Assembly: GCA_016124235.1 (NCBI GenBank)
Contig: WGOC01000019.1
Span: forward strand, 124,001 to 188,000
Reading direction: 5' to 3'
From: a bacterium
GTDB lineage: Bacteria > Verrucomicrobiota > Verrucomicrobiia > Limisphaerales > RI-55
Length of the DNA: 64,000 nucleotides
In this document: positions 44,310-53,523 of the stretch, one piece after another
Numbering within the stretch: position 1 is the first letter of the stretch
Layout of the letters: each line of letters begins with the position of its first letter
Made by a program: the position numbers and the translations under genes
Notes under the pieces: generated by a model
Told to the model about the DNA's origin: nothing
Database searches by the model: none
Seen by the model: the letters and a program-made list of their open reading frames with translations, nothing else

Positions 44310-46868
44310 TCATGGGTCGCCATGGGCCAACGTTTGAGCCGTTTGATCCCATCGCCAGTTGAGGGTTACAAAGGCGCCGTGGGCGGTGAAATCGTTCAGC
44401 CCAGCCGCTGTCGGCTCTTCATAAAGTTGGAACGAATACAATAACGCAACGGAGAGCCTCGGGCTCAATTGCCGATCCACTCCGGCACGAAGCTGATGCC
44501 AACGATATGCGATCCCCAGCGGAAGTCCGGCCACGGAATTATCCTGTCGATAATCGGCCATGGACCATCCGTACGAGACGTTCATCCGAGTCAACTCGTC
44601 CAACGTCCAGGCTGCGGTGCTGATGACGCTCCACAGTTGGCCGTCGTAGGGGACGACGCTGGGGTCGCCGTTGGCAAACGTTTGAAGCCGGGTGTCCGCA
44701 AAGGAACCGGTCACATCAAAGTTCAGTCGCGACGTCGCGGACCAGTTGAGCCCGGCGCTGAATACGTGACCGCGTTGGTCGCCGGCATCGACGGTACCCG
44801 CCGGCGGCGCTTCGATCGGAGTAGGCGGATTCGTGCTGAAGTCAAAGTTAGTAACACTTCGATGGGTCGTACGGTAGTCGATCTGTTCGAATTGATACTT
44901 GAGCGTGGATTTCAATCGCGACGCCAACCGGGTGGTCAGGCTGACTTCGACTTCGTCGTTATGGGTTTTTCGCGCGGCGATGAAGTTGGGATAACCACCA
45001 CCCAGCGGACCCGGCGAAGCATCGAACGGCGTCGGCGCATAATGACTTCGCTTCGTGTCGACCTGATAATGCGCGGCAAGGAGAATGTTCCGCCACGGCG
45101 AGGTGTTGAACCCGGCTCGGATTTCATCAAGACGGGCGCCCGCTTCCGTGTCCCGGTTGAGAACAGGTGAGCCCGCGAAGAATTGATCGCTGCGATGATT
45201 GATCGTTTCCTGTTGCAACCGACCTTCCGCGTAAACCGAGGTGAACGGTAGGCCGGTGAAGCGCAGGCCCGTTCGTTCTTCAAAAAGCTGGCGTTCGAGA
45301 TCGAGTGACGAAAGGACGCCGATCGGAGCTGCCGTCGGCGAACCGTATCGCTGGATGACGTCGGAGAAGCCGTGCTGCCATGACCAATCGCCCTGGACTC
45401 CACCATAAAGGACCGTGTCCTGCCAGGGACCAACCTGGAATCCCACGCTTCCGACGTGCGCCTGTTGATCAAGCAGAATGGTGTTGCTGTTGAAGAAACG
45501 ATCCGCAAACACGCCGAAGCCGGAAAACCCGACCGCGGGCGGCAGCGCGGCGTAATCGGTCAACCGGCTCGACTGGTCAAATGTGGCTCCGCCGTCGAGC
45601 CACGAATAGAGATAGCCGGCGCTCACCATCAGCCAGTCGCGAATGGATTTTTCGACCGTGATCGTGTTGCCACCTTGCGTATGCTGGTAAGTCTGCCGCA
45701 CATCCGTGAATTTCTCCGGACCCGGCTTCGCGTTGTTGAACGCAGTGGCCATCACGTCGTGATCGTTCTGGCGATACCATTCGACGCGCAGGTTGTCCGC
45801 CAGATGCCAGTCGGCGAGGTCCTTGGCGACGTCGACTTTGAAGATGTGTGTGCGTTCGTTCACGTCGCGGAACGAGGGGTAAATGTTTCGTTCGGGCGGC
45901 GAAACGTTGCCCCAGGTCGTCGTGGCCTCGGTGCCGTCGCGGGACTGAAGTTCATAACCGAGCCGGATCGTCGGCCAGTTGTCGCGCTCAACGAACAGGT
46001 CAAACCAGGCTTTGCCAAAATCGAGATGTGGATCGCCGCCCGTTGCGAATTGTGAAGGTACGGCGCCGCCAAACGATCCGCCGCTGTCGTCGAACCAGCG
46101 GCGACGGGTTTCGAATCCTCCCGCAACCCGGCCCCAGTCGTCGCGATGGATTTCAAATTGCAGACCCGCGTCATTCTGGCCAAACAACACATGGCCCGAA
46201 GTGGTGAACTGGGTATGGTCGTCGATCGGTCCGCTGGCTTCGAAACGAGTGGCGCCGCCGTACCAGCCGTCGTTCAACCAGGCGAGTTCGCGAAATTTTT
46301 CACGGTCGCCGCTGACACTGATGTGACCGGCTCCAGTGGTGATCGCAACCGACAACTTCGCCCGTTCCGGCTGATCGGCGCCGGCGTAATCCACACCGCG
46401 ATCGATCCAGGCGCGAAGAAGGGCGATATCGTGCCGACTGAGTGGATCGCCCTTACCCGGCGGCGGCATCTTCATGTCGTCAACGAGCCGGGCGACGTAG
46501 TGAATCAGCGCACTGTCAGCGCTGTGGCCAGAGATGATGTCGACGCCCCCATCGCCACCCGCGAGGGCGGTCTGTCGATTGTCGAGCCGGAAACCGCTCT
46601 TGGGTTTTTCGGACCCGTGACACCGGAAGCAGTGATCCTGAAAGATCGGCAGAATGTCCTTCCGGAAATCGACATCGCCGGGGAACGGCGGCGGTAGCTG
46701 GCTGACGTCCACTTCGGCGGCGGCGGCGAGGTACGTGGCCATTTCAACCAAGGCGATGCACAAGAGTGAAGTTCGCACGATTGCCGCCGGCGACCTTGGT
46801 GACTTCGAATTCCTTAACGCCGCGAATCTGCTTTTCGCCGGCCGGCAAACTGTTCGGCAAGCCCGCAT
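44310..46868 (-). CDS. Outer-membrane beta-barrel (MtrB/PioB-like) fused to N-terminal mono-heme cytochrome domain
   Basis: 852 residues from the ATG at 46868, which overlaps the stop of the upstream cytochrome gene by one base (TGATG). A signal segment (about 30-51) leads to a planctomycete-type c domain with C80-F-R-C-H84 and axial M134 in MKMPPPGKG. From about 180 on there are many alternating amphipathic strands ending in aromatic residues (GWSMADYRQD, VDRQLSPRLSVALLYSFQLY, AFVTLNWRWDQ near the C-terminus), the look of a large OM porin. Porin plus multiheme cytochrome operons move electrons across the outer membrane; a heme domain fused to the barrel is not the standard form. Confidence 0.8.
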   Translation of the reverse strand: MRACRTVCRPAKSRFAALRNSKSPRSPAAIVRTSLLCIALVEMATYLAAAAEVDVSQLPPPFPGDVDFRKDILPIFQDHCFRCHGSEKPKSGFRLDNRQTALAGGDGGVDIISGHSADSALIHYVARLVDDMKMPPPGKGDPLSRHDIALLRAWIDRGVDYAGADQPERAKLSVAITTGAGHISVSGDREKFRELAWLNDGWYGGATRFEASGPIDDHTQFTTSGHVLFGQNDAGLQFEIHRDDWGRVAGGFETRRRWFDDSGGSFGGAVPSQFATGGDPHLDFGKAWFDLFVERDNWPTIRLGYELQSRDGTEATTTWGNVSPPERNIYPSFRDVNERTHIFKVDVAKDLADWHLADNLRVEWYRQNDHDVMATAFNNAKPGPEKFTDVRQTYQHTQGGNTITVEKSIRDWLMVSAGYLYSWLDGGATFDQSSRLTDYAALPPAVGFSGFGVFADRFFNSNTILLDQQAHVGSVGFQVGPWQDTVLYGGVQGDWSWQHGFSDVIQRYGSPTAAPIGVLSSLDLERQLFEERTGLRFTGLPFTSVYAEGRLQQETINHRSDQFFAGSPVLNRDTEAGARLDEIRAGFNTSPWRNILLAAHYQVDTKRSHYAPTPFDASPGPLGGGYPNFIAARKTHNDEVEVSLTTRLASRLKSTLKYQFEQIDYRTTHRSVTNFDFSTNPPTPIEAPPAGTVDAGDQRGHVFSAGLNWSATSRLNFDVTGSFADTRLQTFANGDPSVVPYDGQLWSVISTAAWTLDELTRMNVSYGWSMADYRQDNSVAGLPLGIAYRWHQLRAGVDRQLSPRLSVALLYSFQLYEEPTAAGLNDFTAHGAFVTLNWRWDQTAQTLAHGDP

Positions 46869-47656
46869 CAGAATCGAAGTTTTGAGTCCACGTTCGAACC
46901 ATGCACCGCCGTGTGGCAACCGGCCGACCAACAGGTGCCGCGCGTGAGAAACTGTGTGTGCGACATCGCGCCGATGCTGACGCTGCCGACCGAGGCGGTG
47001 GGGCTGGCGATTTGCGCGTGGCACCGGAGACAAAGATTGTTGTCGCGCGCGACGAGCAGCTTGTCGTTGACCGAACCGTGCGGCTCATGGCACGCGGTAC
47101 AACCTTCGCGCAACGCGGGATGTACGAACACGCGCGGCCGGGATTGCTCGCGGTGACACTCGGCGCACGATTGATCCCGGCGGCTGAACGCGAGACCTCC
47201 CGCCGGTTTGAAAATGTCCGTTCCGTGAGGGTCGTGGCACTGAACGCAATTCATCTGACCTTCCACAATGGGATGGTGATGCGGCAGGCGAAGCTGAGCG
47301 TGAATTTCCTGATGACAATTGAAACAGGCCATCGGATCACGACCGGGATTCACGATGAACCGCCCCCGACCGCCACCCACGCGAACGTGTTCGCTTCCCG
47401 GACCATGGCAGGATTCGCAGCTGGTGCCTCCCTTCACATCGAAGTCCGCCACACGAACTCGTGCGTGGGTACTCGCCGGGAAAGTACGGTGGATGTTGGT
47501 GTGGCAATCGAAGCAAACCTGGTTGCCGACATATTTGGCGCCCTCAATTTTGGGTGCCTTGTCTGCTTCAACCTGACCGGTCCGACAGGCGGGAATCAGC
47601 GCGACGGTCAGAACCAGAGCGGCAGCTATCGTCCAGTTAAACCGTTTGTTCGTCAT
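46868..47656 (-). CDS. Octaheme c-type cytochrome (DmsE/MtrA-like)
   Basis: 262 residues with seven CXXCH sites (at residues 48, 80, 111, 137, 164, 186, 209) plus one CX4CH (C242-W-S-A-G-C247-H248), so eight hemes are possible in one third-of-a-kilodalton-per-residue compact chain. The N-terminus VLTVALIPACRTGQ is a signal with a poor lipobox. Spacing and CxxCHxPHG-type blocks (CHDPHGTD, CHEPHGSV) match DmsE/NrfB-like decahemes that pass electrons through an outer-membrane porin. Translationally coupled to the barrel gene, which supports a porin-cytochrome conduit. Confidence 0.9.
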   Translation of the reverse strand: MTNKRFNWTIAAALVLTVALIPACRTGQVEADKAPKIEGAKYVGNQVCFDCHTNIHRTFPASTHARVRVADFDVKGGTSCESCHGPGSEHVRVGGGRGRFIVNPGRDPMACFNCHQEIHAQLRLPHHHPIVEGQMNCVQCHDPHGTDIFKPAGGLAFSRRDQSCAECHREQSRPRVFVHPALREGCTACHEPHGSVNDKLLVARDNNLCLRCHAQIASPTASVGSVSIGAMSHTQFLTRGTCWSAGCHTAVHGSNVDSKLRF

Positions 47657-47976
47657 CAGCGAGAAATACGACCAATCAGCTTCGGCGTGCGTGGTTTGCC
47701 ATGGGATCCACGAGCAGTGAACGAGTCGACGGAGCGACGCAACGACCGCGCCGTGTCCGAGCGAAGACTGATTGCGTAGCGATGATCACACGTTTCACCC
47801 GCAAAGCTGTTTCTTGTCCGTGCTCCAACAATAGGAACGCAACCTTGGTTACGAGGATGTCACAGCCTCGTCGCCGCCGAATTACCAACGCCGGATTGGA
47901 GTGCTCTGGAAATACTTTAAGATCCGAAATCATCACAACCTGGCGAAACTGCGTACTCGGTCCGCAAATGTTCCGC
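47657..47976. other. Intergenic region upstream of the cytochrome-porin pair
   Basis: 320 bases between the CHRD/cupredoxin gene and the octaheme cytochrome, both on the minus strand. It contains a small inverted repeat ACGAGG/CCTCGT (47851-47856 and 47866-47871). No gene or RNA was recognised; it probably holds the promoter for the 47656 gene, but none was clear. Confidence 0.45.
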
Positions 47977-50298
47977 CTAATGATTAATCTGTCCCCGGAG
48001 TTCGCCATCGGTGTTCGCAGTGGTGTGGATGTTGAAATAGGTCTTTCCGTCAACCAGCGCTCCGGCCGTTGAGGTGCTGAGCGTCGACTTGCCGGCGAAG
48101 TTCCCTTGCGTGGAGAACGATCCCAGCGCAAAGGGTGCGAGGTCCAGCAACACGCCGGCGGAGGACTCCGAATCAGCGGGGCCGTGGATGTGGGCGTTGT
48201 TGGCAGTCGTCGCGAGATTGCTGTAACGCAGATTGAAATGGAGGTTGCGGCCCACCAACGCCGCCGTCGCAAATCCCGACCCGGCGCTCGTTATCTGGGT
48301 GGGGCGTTCGTTGAAACCGTTGAGCGCGCCGCTGTAGGTCACCGGGCTAATCTGTCCCCGGATTTCACCCGCGGTGTTGGCGGCCGTGTGAATGTTCACG
48401 TATGTTTTTCCGGCCAGGATGTTCGCGCGTTGTGGATCGGTCAGAACGATCGAACCGGCGAGATTGCCGCCGGCGCCGAAAGCCCCGTCGACGTAGGGCG
48501 AGAGATCGATCATGACGCCCGCGCTGGTGGTGCTGTCGGCTGGTCCGTGAATGTGCGCCAGGGTGGCCGTGCCCGAAAGGCCATCGTAGCGAAGACTGAA
48601 ATTCAAGATGTGCCCTTCCAGCAAAAAGATCGCGGAACCAGTCGCCGACGTGGTGACGGCGTTTGGCTTTTCGGCGTCGCCGGAGAGGACGGCCGTGAAT
48701 GGTGTGGCCGAAACCTGCGGCAGAATCTGGCCGCGAATTTCTCCGGTCGGATTCGCCGACGTGTGGACGTTCACGTATGTGAGTCCATCCGCGACCGCGG
48801 CCAATTGATCCGGGCTCAGTGTCACCGTTCCGACAAAGGTTCCCGACGTGCCGAATCCGGTACCTTTGTAAGGATCCAGATTGATGAGAACGCCGGCCGC
48901 CGTGTCGACGCCGGCCGGACCGTGAATGTGTGCGAGCGTCGCTGCGCCGGATAGTCCTTCGTAAAAAATGTTGAAGCTCAATTCATTGCCGACCAGAAGA
49001 AACGCGCCAAAGCCCTGCGCGGATGTCGTCACGCGGTTGGGTCGTTGGTAGGTCCCCGCCATCCGCGCCTGAAACGCCGCCGGCAGTATCTGGCCACGGA
49101 TTTCTCCAGTGCCGTGGGCATCGGTGTGAATGTTGATATACGTCCTGCCGGACAGCAGGTCTTCCTTCTGCGCCGGGGTCAAAATCACTTCGCCGGAAAG
49201 TGAGCCCCGCGTGCCGAACGCACCGCCGTTGAATGGTTGCAAATTGACCAATACACCAGCGCTCTCGCTGGCGGCGGCCGGACCATGAATGTGCGCGAGC
49301 GTCGCGGCACCCGACAAACCGGAATAGGTAATGTTAAAAACCAGCAGGTCGCCTTTCAGGCGCAATAGGGCGGAACCAGTGCCGGTTGTGGTCACTGCGG
49401 TAGGGCGTTCCGCGTCGCCGGACAACGTGGCGGAAAATAAAATGGTGTCTCGTTCGGCAAGGTCGGCTACGCGCAGAAACTTCGCCGGATCACCACCCGT
49501 GGCGGCAGCCGTCCGCGCCGAGGTGACTTTGTCGTTGACCCAGACGTTGCAAAACACGTCGTCGGTGCGCTGCAAAACCCACGGCCCATTGCCGTCGTTG
49601 ATCGCAACCGAGACGTCATTTCCCGACGGCGAAATGGCGCCGACAGAAACACCGGCAGCAGCATTGACCGTGATGTGCGCCGCGCCCGAGGTCGTCGCTC
49701 CGCCGGCATTATCATAGGCCTTGGCGGTAATTGTGTGAGCCCCACGTCCAAGCGTGAGGTTGATTTCATACGGTGTCCTCACCGCCATCCCGAGAATCGT
49801 CGAGCCGTCATAAAATTCGACCCGCGTGATTTGGCCATCCGTGTCCGCGGCGGTCGCCTGCAATTTGATCGTGCCGGGAACATCGACAACCGAATTGTCC
49901 GCGGGACTGCCCAGGGAAACGGTCGGCGGCTGGTTCTGAGGCGCCTGCACCGACACAACGCCGACCATACCAAAGCCCGCATGCGGCGTGCAGTAGTAAG
50001 GAAAATTGCCAGTGGTGTTGAAGGTGTGTGAGAAGGTGGAGCCGGCACCGATGACCCCGGAATCCCAAAGACCATCCGGCGCGCCGGGATTACCACTCGT
50101 TGTGGAATGTAGACCGGCAGCCCATTGCCAGGTCACCGTATCTCCGGCCTGGATCGTGACATTGGCAGGACTAAAGGTGAGGGATGCGTTTGGACCGACG
50201 GTGACAAAGACGGTCGCGGCCGACGACACGAATGGAATGGCCACGGCAACCGTCAACAGCGCCAGCCGTAGCAGAGAGCACGGGGATTGCAATTTCAT
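47977..50298 (-). CDS. Secreted cupredoxin plus four CHRD domains
   Basis: 773 residues from the ATG at 50298. After the signal (to about residue 28) comes a plastocyanin-like domain with type-1 copper ligands H64, C103, H106 and M111 (YYCTPHAGFGM). An Ig-like domain follows (about 122-210, ITRVEFYDGSTILGMAVRTP), then a linker and four CHRD domains, each with AHIHGPA...AGVLVNL and NIHT...GEIRGQI blocks. CHRD domains occur in chordin and many bacterial secreted proteins with unknown ligand. Located 320 bases upstream of the cytochrome-porin pair on the same strand, so it could be an extracellular copper redox partner (inference). Confidence 0.9.
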   Translation of the reverse strand: MKLQSPCSLLRLALLTVAVAIPFVSSAATVFVTVGPNASLTFSPANVTIQAGDTVTWQWAAGLHSTTSGNPGAPDGLWDSGVIGAGSTFSHTFNTTGNFPYYCTPHAGFGMVGVVSVQAPQNQPPTVSLGSPADNSVVDVPGTIKLQATAADTDGQITRVEFYDGSTILGMAVRTPYEINLTLGRGAHTITAKAYDNAGGATTSGAAHITVNAAAGVSVGAISPSGNDVSVAINDGNGPWVLQRTDDVFCNVWVNDKVTSARTAAATGGDPAKFLRVADLAERDTILFSATLSGDAERPTAVTTTGTGSALLRLKGDLLVFNITYSGLSGAATLAHIHGPAAASESAGVLVNLQPFNGGAFGTRGSLSGEVILTPAQKEDLLSGRTYINIHTDAHGTGEIRGQILPAAFQARMAGTYQRPNRVTTSAQGFGAFLLVGNELSFNIFYEGLSGAATLAHIHGPAGVDTAAGVLINLDPYKGTGFGTSGTFVGTVTLSPDQLAAVADGLTYVNVHTSANPTGEIRGQILPQVSATPFTAVLSGDAEKPNAVTTSATGSAIFLLEGHILNFSLRYDGLSGTATLAHIHGPADSTTSAGVMIDLSPYVDGAFGAGGNLAGSIVLTDPQRANILAGKTYVNIHTAANTAGEIRGQISPVTYSGALNGFNERPTQITSAGSGFATAALVGRNLHFNLRYSNLATTANNAHIHGPADSESSAGVLLDLAPFALGSFSTQGNFAGKSTLSTSTAGALVDGKTYFNIHTTANTDGELRGQINH

Positions 50299-50541
50299 GA
50301 TTTCAACAAGGATTTCGGCGAGATGTTGGGGCACAAACGCCCGTTCGATTGGGCCTTCGGGAGGCTTTGTTTAAGGATGTGAAGGGGGAGCCGGCGACAG
50401 GTTCCCAAGAAACTGCAATGAATGTGATCGCTGGACTTGTCGGGCTCCGAATGTTTCCTTTTCAGCCGCGAACGCGACGGTCAACCTTCCGATCATCCGG
50501 AACCTTTTGTTTACCACGCCATCTTAACTGCAAAGCGCCGC

Positions 50542-51060
50542 ATGTCGTCCGACCCGGAGTTTGAGACGTTGGTGGAACGCCACTACGGCGCGTTGTATCG
50601 TTTTGCTTTGAGCCTCACTCACCAGGAAACCGATGCCGCCGATCTGGTCCAACAAGCCTTTCTTGTCTGGGCCCGCAAAGGCCATCAGCTGCGCGATCGA
50701 TCCAAGGCGCGCACATGGCTTTTCACCACCCTGCATCGGTTGTTCATCGAATCGCGGCGAAAAGCGGATCGATTTGCCGGCGAACCATTGGATGAAACGA
50801 GCAGTGAAATCCCCAACATCAGTCCCGAACGCGCACGAAGAGTTGATGCGGAAACGCTGTTGCAGGCGTTGGCGGGGATTGATGAAACCTTTCGGGCACC
50901 GGTCGCACTTTTTTATCTTGAGGATTATCCATACCTTGAGATTGCAGAAATTCTTGGCGTTCCACTCGGCACGGTGAAGTCCCGCATTTCGCGCGGCATC
51001 GGCCAGTTGCAGAAATGTCTGAGTGATCCGATCCGGCCACAATCTCCAAAGCCCTCGTGA
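50542..51060 (+). CDS. ECF RNA polymerase sigma factor
   Basis: 172 residues from the ATG at 50542. Sigma-2: LVERHYGALYRFALSLTHQE, AADLVQQAFLVWARKGHQLR; sigma-4: APVALFYLEDYPYLEIAEIL and GVPLGTVKSRISRGIGQLQK. It overlaps the next gene (GTGA), which is likely its anti-sigma partner. It is divergent from the CHRD/cupredoxin gene, so it may control that gene and the cytochrome operon. Confidence 0.93.
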   Translation: MSSDPEFETLVERHYGALYRFALSLTHQETDAADLVQQAFLVWARKGHQLRDRSKARTWLFTTLHRLFIESRRKADRFAGEPLDETSSEIPNISPERARRVDAETLLQALAGIDETFRAPVALFYLEDYPYLEIAEILGVPLGTVKSRISRGIGQLQKCLSDPIRPQSPKPS

Positions 51061-51797
51061 ACCTCGAAGAAGCCAAACGAATTTTGCTCGCCTATCGTCC
51101 GGGGACGGACGATGCGAACGATCCCGATGTGCGCGCAGCATTGGCGGAAGCGGCACGCTCACCTGATTTGGCGGCGTGGTGGCGCGATCAACAAACGGTA
51201 CGGGCCGAATTGCGTGACCGGTTTCGCTCCATTTCCCCACCGGCAAATCTGAAGGAGAACATTCTGGCCGCTCACAAAACCATCGAAATCAAATGGTGGC
51301 GGACAACGCGGTTTCGAGCGGCCGCCATCGCGGCGTGCCTGATTGGATTGATTTCGGTGCTGATCTGGCGACCGGCACCGAAGGAGTCGCGGTTCGACGA
51401 ATTCCGGGACCGGATGGTGCGCACGGTGATTCGGGAATACCGGATGGACATCACCAACAACGTGGAAGGCGAAGTTCGTGGTTTTCTGACACGCAACAGT
51501 GACTATCCGGATTTTCAACTGACGCCGTCGCTGAAGACGGTTCCGCTCTTTGGTGCCGGCAAGCTGACCTGGACCGGGCATCCCGTTTCCATGATCTGCT
51601 TCAAGCGAAAGCCGGACGTGTTGATGTATCTGTTTGTGATCGACCGATCAGCATTTGATTCACCGCCGGGATCCAGACCGGTGTTCGCTGAAGTCGCCCG
51701 GCGTGCGACCGCCAGTTGGAGTGATGGCAATCGAGTTTACACACTGACATCCGAAGCGGGCGAGAGCGACCTCAAGGCGCTCCTGAACAACCCGTAG
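51057..51797 (+). CDS. Probable membrane-bound anti-sigma factor
   Basis: 246 residues from a GTG overlapping the sigma factor stop. The N-terminal about 80 residues are helical and cytoplasmic, followed by one membrane segment (AAAIAACLIGLISVLIW, about 97-113) and an extracytoplasmic domain containing GAGKLTWTGHPVSMICFKRK. The zinc HxxxCxxC motif of ZAS anti-sigmas is absent, so assignment rests on position and topology. The outer domain resembles those of DUF3379-like proteins only loosely; its signal is unknown. Confidence 0.7.
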   Translation: MNLEEAKRILLAYRPGTDDANDPDVRAALAEAARSPDLAAWWRDQQTVRAELRDRFRSISPPANLKENILAAHKTIEIKWWRTTRFRAAAIAACLIGLISVLIWRPAPKESRFDEFRDRMVRTVIREYRMDITNNVEGEVRGFLTRNSDYPDFQLTPSLKTVPLFGAGKLTWTGHPVSMICFKRKPDVLMYLFVIDRSAFDSPPGSRPVFAEVARRATASWSDGNRVYTLTSEAGESDLKALLNNP

Positions 51798-51824
51798 ATC
51801 AAAGGGAATCCACAAATCTCGTCA

Positions 51825-52703
51825 TCAACGAGCAACGGTTGTGCGCGCCATCAGCCAGTCGAAATCCACATCTCCCACTGCAGGAAGTTCGATCGGTAGC
51901 CGCGCCTCGTTCGGTTTGGCGGCGGGCGAAGTGATGGGCGAAACCCAGCGATGCGTTTCGGCGTGCCCATCGGCAAAGGTGAGATTTGCCGCGTTGTTAT
52001 GCCACGACGCCGGCAGATCGAACCACTCGTGCTGGGCGAGTTTGTTGAGGAAATAGCCGTCATTGATGCTGTCCGGATGCTCTTCAATGAACGTGAAAAT
52101 GCGCGAAGGCACACGGAAGTCGGACTCCTTGAAAAACTGTACGTAGCCTGGATTGTTTAGATTAAATCCATCGCGGCTGAACTCGCCCGCATTGCCGACC
52201 ATCGCGTTTAACGAGTAGCTGCGGATACGGCTGGTCCAGCCGGCATTCTTTTGAATCTGGCTGACCACGCGATCGCTCGGGCACCGAAACACCTCCGTCG
52301 CGCCGTTGACGTACGGGCCCAGGCCGCCCTGGGCGAGCCACTGTCGATTGGTGTTGCCCTCATCCAGCTCCCAACTCAGGACGTTGTTCGCCCAATTGCG
52401 ATAGCTGTCGTAGTAAATCGTGCGCGCCGTGTCGGCATAGCCGTAGTTGTATGGCAGCGCCCCGCGGAAATCGTCCGCGTACAACTGCATCGCCATGGCC
52501 AGCTGTCGCAGATGATTCAAGCAGGCTGCGCCTCGTCCCTTGGCCTGTGCTTTTGCGATGGCCGGCAACAAGAGCGACGCAAGAATGCCAACGATCGCGA
52601 GCACCACCAGCAACTCGACCAGCGAGAAACCCGTCGTGCTCCCGGTTGCCGGGGCAGGACCTCGATAAAGACGGCGATGACGGTTGTCGGGCTGGATACG
52701 CAT
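51825..52703 (-). CDS. H-X9-DG pseudopilin-like protein
   Basis: 292 residues. Prepilin site GSTTGFSLVELLVVLAIVGI, followed by KGRGAACLNHLRQLAMAMQL and the C-terminal H-X9-DG (HNNAANLTFADG) that gives the family its name. It is very abundant in Verrucomicrobiota and Planctomycetes and probably builds secretion or surface structures, role unproven. The leader is long (about 24 residues), which is common in this group. Divergent from the bufferin-like operon. Confidence 0.9.
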   Translation of the reverse strand: MRIQPDNRHRRLYRGPAPATGSTTGFSLVELLVVLAIVGILASLLLPAIAKAQAKGRGAACLNHLRQLAMAMQLYADDFRGALPYNYGYADTARTIYYDSYRNWANNVLSWELDEGNTNRQWLAQGGLGPYVNGATEVFRCPSDRVVSQIQKNAGWTSRIRSYSLNAMVGNAGEFSRDGFNLNNPGYVQFFKESDFRVPSRIFTFIEEHPDSINDGYFLNKLAQHEWFDLPASWHNNAANLTFADGHAETHRWVSPITSPAAKPNEARLPIELPAVGDVDFDWLMARTTVAR

Positions 52704-53043
52704 GGGAGCGCTTCTCGAACGATGTTCGGTATATAGCCTCGTGGACTTTCGTTGTCAAAACCCGCCGCTGCGTGAACGGAACGCAAACGGACCACAATCG
52801 GGTTTGCCCAGCTTGATCGGGCAAACCTGGCGGGAGCCGATTTGCCAGCCAGGCGCAAAGCCATTCTGCCTCAATCTCGTTGCGCCCAGGCAGGGGCGCT
52901 CGGGCACGGTTTTGGACCCGGGTTCACCTGCGAATCCTGTTGGAATAAAATCCACCATGTTGTTTCCTAACCAAGACCTTGCGATGGCTGTCCGAACGTA
53001 ATCGAGCCGACCGGGTCCAACTGAATAATTCACCAAAACCAAA
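52704..53043. other. Intergenic leader upstream of the bufferin-like operon
   Basis: 340 bases holding the promoters of the pseudopilin (minus) and the MNIO operon (plus). A perfect 9-bp inverted repeat lies at 52801-52827 and further short GC-rich complementarities follow. No clear -35/-10 was found. No gene or standard RNA seen. Confidence 0.5.
52801..52827. repeat. Perfect 9-bp inverted repeat
   Basis: GGTTTGCCC (52801-52809) and GGGCAAACC (52819-52827) around a 9-base loop, about 217 bases upstream of the precursor gene. Possible operator or leader hairpin; no T-run follows on either strand. Confidence 0.6.
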
Positions 53044-53496
53044 ATGAACGAAGAATCCAAATCTCATCTGTCGTCGCTCAGCCGTCGCGATTTCAGCCGG
53101 TTGACCATGGCCGCGTTTGGCGGCGTCCTGATCGGGAGCACGCTGGCCAGTCAGGCAGCGGAGACCAAGAACGATCCGGCGAACATCCTCGTGGACAAGC
53201 ATGTTTGCCGCGGCCTCAACACCTGCAAGGGCAAGGGCAAAGGCGAGAAGAATTCCTGTGCCGGCATGGGCGATTGCGCGATCGCCGAAGCACACTCCTG
53301 CCACGGCGAAAACTCGTGCAAGGGACAGGGCGGTTGCGGCGGGCATCCGGGCGAGAATTCCTGCAAGGGCCAGGGTAGCTGCGAAGTGCCATTGACCGAA
53401 AAGAACTGGAAGAAGGCCCGCATCGCCTTTGAAAAGGAAATGAAGAAGAAGGGCAAGACGTTCGGCAAGGCGCCGGCGGCCAAGGGCAAAAAATAG
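53044..53496 (+). CDS. Bufferin-like RiPP precursor (BufA2-type), Tat-type signal
   Basis: 150 residues. The twin-arginine signal SRRDFSRL (R14-R15) with hydrophobic core LTMAAFGGVLIGSTLASQA predicts cleavage near A38. The mature part has nine Cys (55, 61, 72, 78, 86, 92, 98, 107, 113) set in repeats of the type NSCKGQGxC, then a Lys-rich tail EVPLTEKNWKKARIAFEKEM. Directly followed by the DUF692/MNIO and DUF2063 genes, the standard bufferin operon, so the Cys residues are likely modified by the MNIO enzyme and bind copper in the periplasm. A Tat rather than Sec signal suggests export after modification (inference). Confidence 0.82.
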   Translation: MNEESKSHLSSLSRRDFSRLTMAAFGGVLIGSTLASQAAETKNDPANILVDKHVCRGLNTCKGKGKGEKNSCAGMGDCAIAEAHSCHGENSCKGQGGCGGHPGENSCKGQGSCEVPLTEKNWKKARIAFEKEMKKKGKTFGKAPAAKGKK

Positions 53497-53523
53497 TCCG
53501 TCGTTAAATTTTTGGAACACCAG

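Noticed and set aside
48000-49400. Tandem DNA repeats of about 400 bases
   Set aside because: They are the four CHRD domains of one protein, not a separate repeat array or CRISPR.
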